Positions 8,879 through 9,553 of a stretch of 9,553 bases of DNA are shown here, piece by piece; position 1 is the stretch's first letter; every line of letters starts with the position of its first letter. A program made the translations under genes and the position numbers. The notes beneath the pieces are model-generated. The model searched no databases. It saw only the letters and a program-made list of their open reading frames with translations, and was not told the DNA's origin. This DNA comes from Clostridia bacterium (GTDB lineage: Bacteria; Bacillota; Clostridia; Oscillospirales; CAG-272): NCBI GenBank assembly GCA_017452215.1, contig JAFTMU010000146.1, forward strand, positions 1 through 9,553, given 5' to 3'.

Positions 8879-8955
8879 ACAAAAAGCACTGTTTTATTCT
8901 GTGCACAATGCTTTACGAAAAGGCAAAGTGACACAAAAAGAGCAGTGCTTTTTGT
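8879..8955 (+). repeat. Long inverted repeat after rpoD, probable (bidirectional) operon terminator
   Basis: ACAAAAAGCACTG (8879-8891) is perfectly inverted as CAGTGCTTTTTGT (8943-8955): 13 pairs with a 51-base spacer. Four weaker pairs (TTTT 8892-8895 with AGAG 8939-8942) can extend it inward. The A-tract before and T-tract after a GCACTG stem give terminator shape on both strands. The left arm's AAAGCA (8883-8888) can instead pair with TGCTTT at 8909-8914, so two exclusive folds exist. The spacer has no open frame of note. The role is inferred; the unusually large loop distinguishes it from a standard terminator. Confidence 0.6.
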
Positions 8956-8990
8956 GCATAATATAAACCACTTGTGAACGCAATGTGTAC

Positions 8991-9012
8991 GAAAGAGGAT
9001 TCTCGCCCTTTC
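8991..9012 (+). other. Small hairpin in the rpoD-lipoprotein gap
   Basis: GAAAG-A-GG (8991-8998) can pair with CCCTTTC (9006-9012), seven pairs with one bulged A and a 7-base loop. No T-tract follows. It lies between the long inverted repeat and the lipoprotein promoter. It could be a weak structure without function. Confidence 0.25.
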
Positions 9013-9039
9013 AAACTCCGTTTGTTACAAAAAATTCAC

Positions 9040-9068
9040 TTGACAAAAATATAAAAAAGGTGTACAAT
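9040..9068 (+). promoter_or_regulatory. Consensus sigma-A promoter for the lipoprotein gene
   Basis: The -35 TTGACA (9040-9045) is perfect and lies 17 bases from the -10 TACAAT (9063-9068); the spacer is A-rich. The predicted start is near 9075, giving a leader of about 57 bases. A small inverted repeat, TTTGT-T-ACAAA (9021-9031), sits just upstream of the -35 and could be an operator half-site pair or part of an UP element. This is the strongest promoter match in the window. Confidence 0.88.
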
Positions 9069-9089
9069 ATAGTGGTAAAAATGTAGCTC

Positions 9090-9107
9090 GCTTCCGCTTT
9101 TGGAAGC
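9090..9107 (+). promoter_or_regulatory. Leader hairpin before the lipoprotein gene
   Basis: GCTTCC (9090-9095) and GGAAGC (9102-9107) form a perfect six-pair stem with a GCTTTT loop, about 15 bases after the predicted transcript start. The ribosome binding site GGGAGG (9119-9124) lies 11 bases further on and stays unpaired. The hairpin may stabilise the 5' end of the mRNA; no T-tract follows, so it is not a terminator. Confidence 0.5.
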
Positions 9108-9131
9108 ACGCAAGATCTGGGAGGATTCAAC

Positions 9132-9553
9132 ATGAAAAAGAGATTGATCAGCTTGCTTCTTTGCCTTGTTATGGTGTTGACACTGGGCTTGACGGCATGC
9201 TCCGAACAAACAGAGCAGGATGTTCAGGACGACATCGCAGACGAAGCATCCAAGGACAATATTGCCTTAAAGATGTGGGTGGTCACCGACGCAAAGGTCA
9301 GTGAAACGATTGCCGACGAGGTAGAGGAGGCTTTGAGTGCGATTACCAAATCCAAATTTAGCTCCGATCTCTACGTAGAGTTTCTCACCGAGGACGAGTA
9401 CTACACCCGTGTCAGCGCAGCGCTTACCGCTCTTGGCAAGGGCGAGCTTGGAAAGGCAGAGCTCAAGGATCAAAGCCAGCTGACCTTTTCCGAAAAATAT
9501 CCCGGTGTCACCGAGAATCAGGTTGACATTCTTTACGTCGGAGACTTGACGGA
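9132..9553 (+). CDS. Extracellular solute-binding lipoprotein (3' partial)
   Basis: This is the first 140 codons of a secreted lipoprotein, cut by the window edge. A basic start (MKKR) and hydrophobic core (residues 5-20) end in the lipobox LTAC, so signal peptidase II would cleave before C23 and lipid would attach there. An acidic, low-complexity linker (24-42) follows. The mature part then runs ALKMWVVTD, a helix, VEFLTEDEYYTRV and NQVDILYVGDL. This pattern resembles family 1 ABC-transporter solute-binding proteins of Clostridia, in which an opening strand and a later VDI strand belong to the ligand-binding lobe. The substrate is unknown; a sugar is only a guess. GGGAGG seven bases before the ATG sets the start. 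A consensus promoter and leader hairpin give it separate expression from rpoD; permease genes would be expected downstream but are not visible. Confidence 0.75.
   Translation, partial: MKKRLISLLLCLVMVLTLGLTACSEQTEQDVQDDIADEASKDNIALKMWVVTDAKVSETIADEVEEALSAITKSKFSSDLYVEFLTEDEYYTRVSAALTALGKGELGKAELKDQSQLTFSEKYPGVTENQVDILYVGDLT

Noticed and set aside
8950..8967. Possible second promoter (TGCATAATATAA) after the long inverted repeat
   Set aside because: No -35 at a usable distance, and the consensus promoter at 9040-9068 explains the downstream gene better.
8970..8992. Possible catabolite-response (cre) site around TTGTGAACGCAATGTG
   Set aside because: It does not align to the cre consensus without a shifted CG core, so I do not call it.

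Overview
The window looks like chromosomal core sequence from a low-to-mid GC Gram-positive anaerobe, most likely a member of the Clostridia (Bacillota). The evidence is the gene content (MutS2 with an Smr tail, a zinc-type L31, a SigA-like primary sigma factor, a dgt-dnaG-rpoD cluster, an LTA-synthase-like sulfatase-fold enzyme and a lipobox lipoprotein), the AGGAGG-type ribosome binding sites, and the TTGACA/TATAAT promoters, some with an extended -10. A genus cannot be assigned from the sequence alone. All supported genes lie on the + strand.

Layout: the window opens inside mutS2 (C-terminal 218 residues, ending at 658), followed by an intrinsic terminator. A separate promoter at about 788-796 drives a 519-residue membrane-anchored phosphoglycerol-transferase/LTA-synthase-like enzyme (826-2385). 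A second promoter (2404-2432) and a short leader with two hairpins precede rpmE (ribosomal protein L31, 2505-2714), which ends at a strong terminator (about 2739-2776). hflX (2801-4090) and a YigZ/IMPACT-family gene (4104-4736) follow as a tight pair. After a 112-base AT-rich gap with a TTGCG-based repeat come dgt (4849-5853), dnaG (5886-7682) and rpoD/sigA (7679-8860). These three read as one replication/transcription operon; dnaG and rpoD overlap by four bases. A 271-base gap then holds a 13-bp perfect inverted repeat with a 51-base spacer, a smaller hairpin, a consensus sigma-A promoter and a leader hairpin. The window ends inside a lipoprotein gene of the extracellular solute-binding protein type (9132 to the edge).

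Together the genes cover recombination control and ribosome rescue (mutS2), envelope polymer synthesis, translation (rpmE, hflX), dNTP pool control (dgt), replication priming (dnaG) and housekeeping transcription (rpoD). No mobile element, CRISPR array, tRNA, rRNA or recognisable defence system is visible. I do not see an undescribed system here. The points most worth a second look are the non-coding structures: the rpmE leader, the repeat cluster ahead of dgt, and the inverted repeat after rpoD. The six conserved-looking extracytoplasmic cysteines of the LTA-synthase-like enzyme are a further point.
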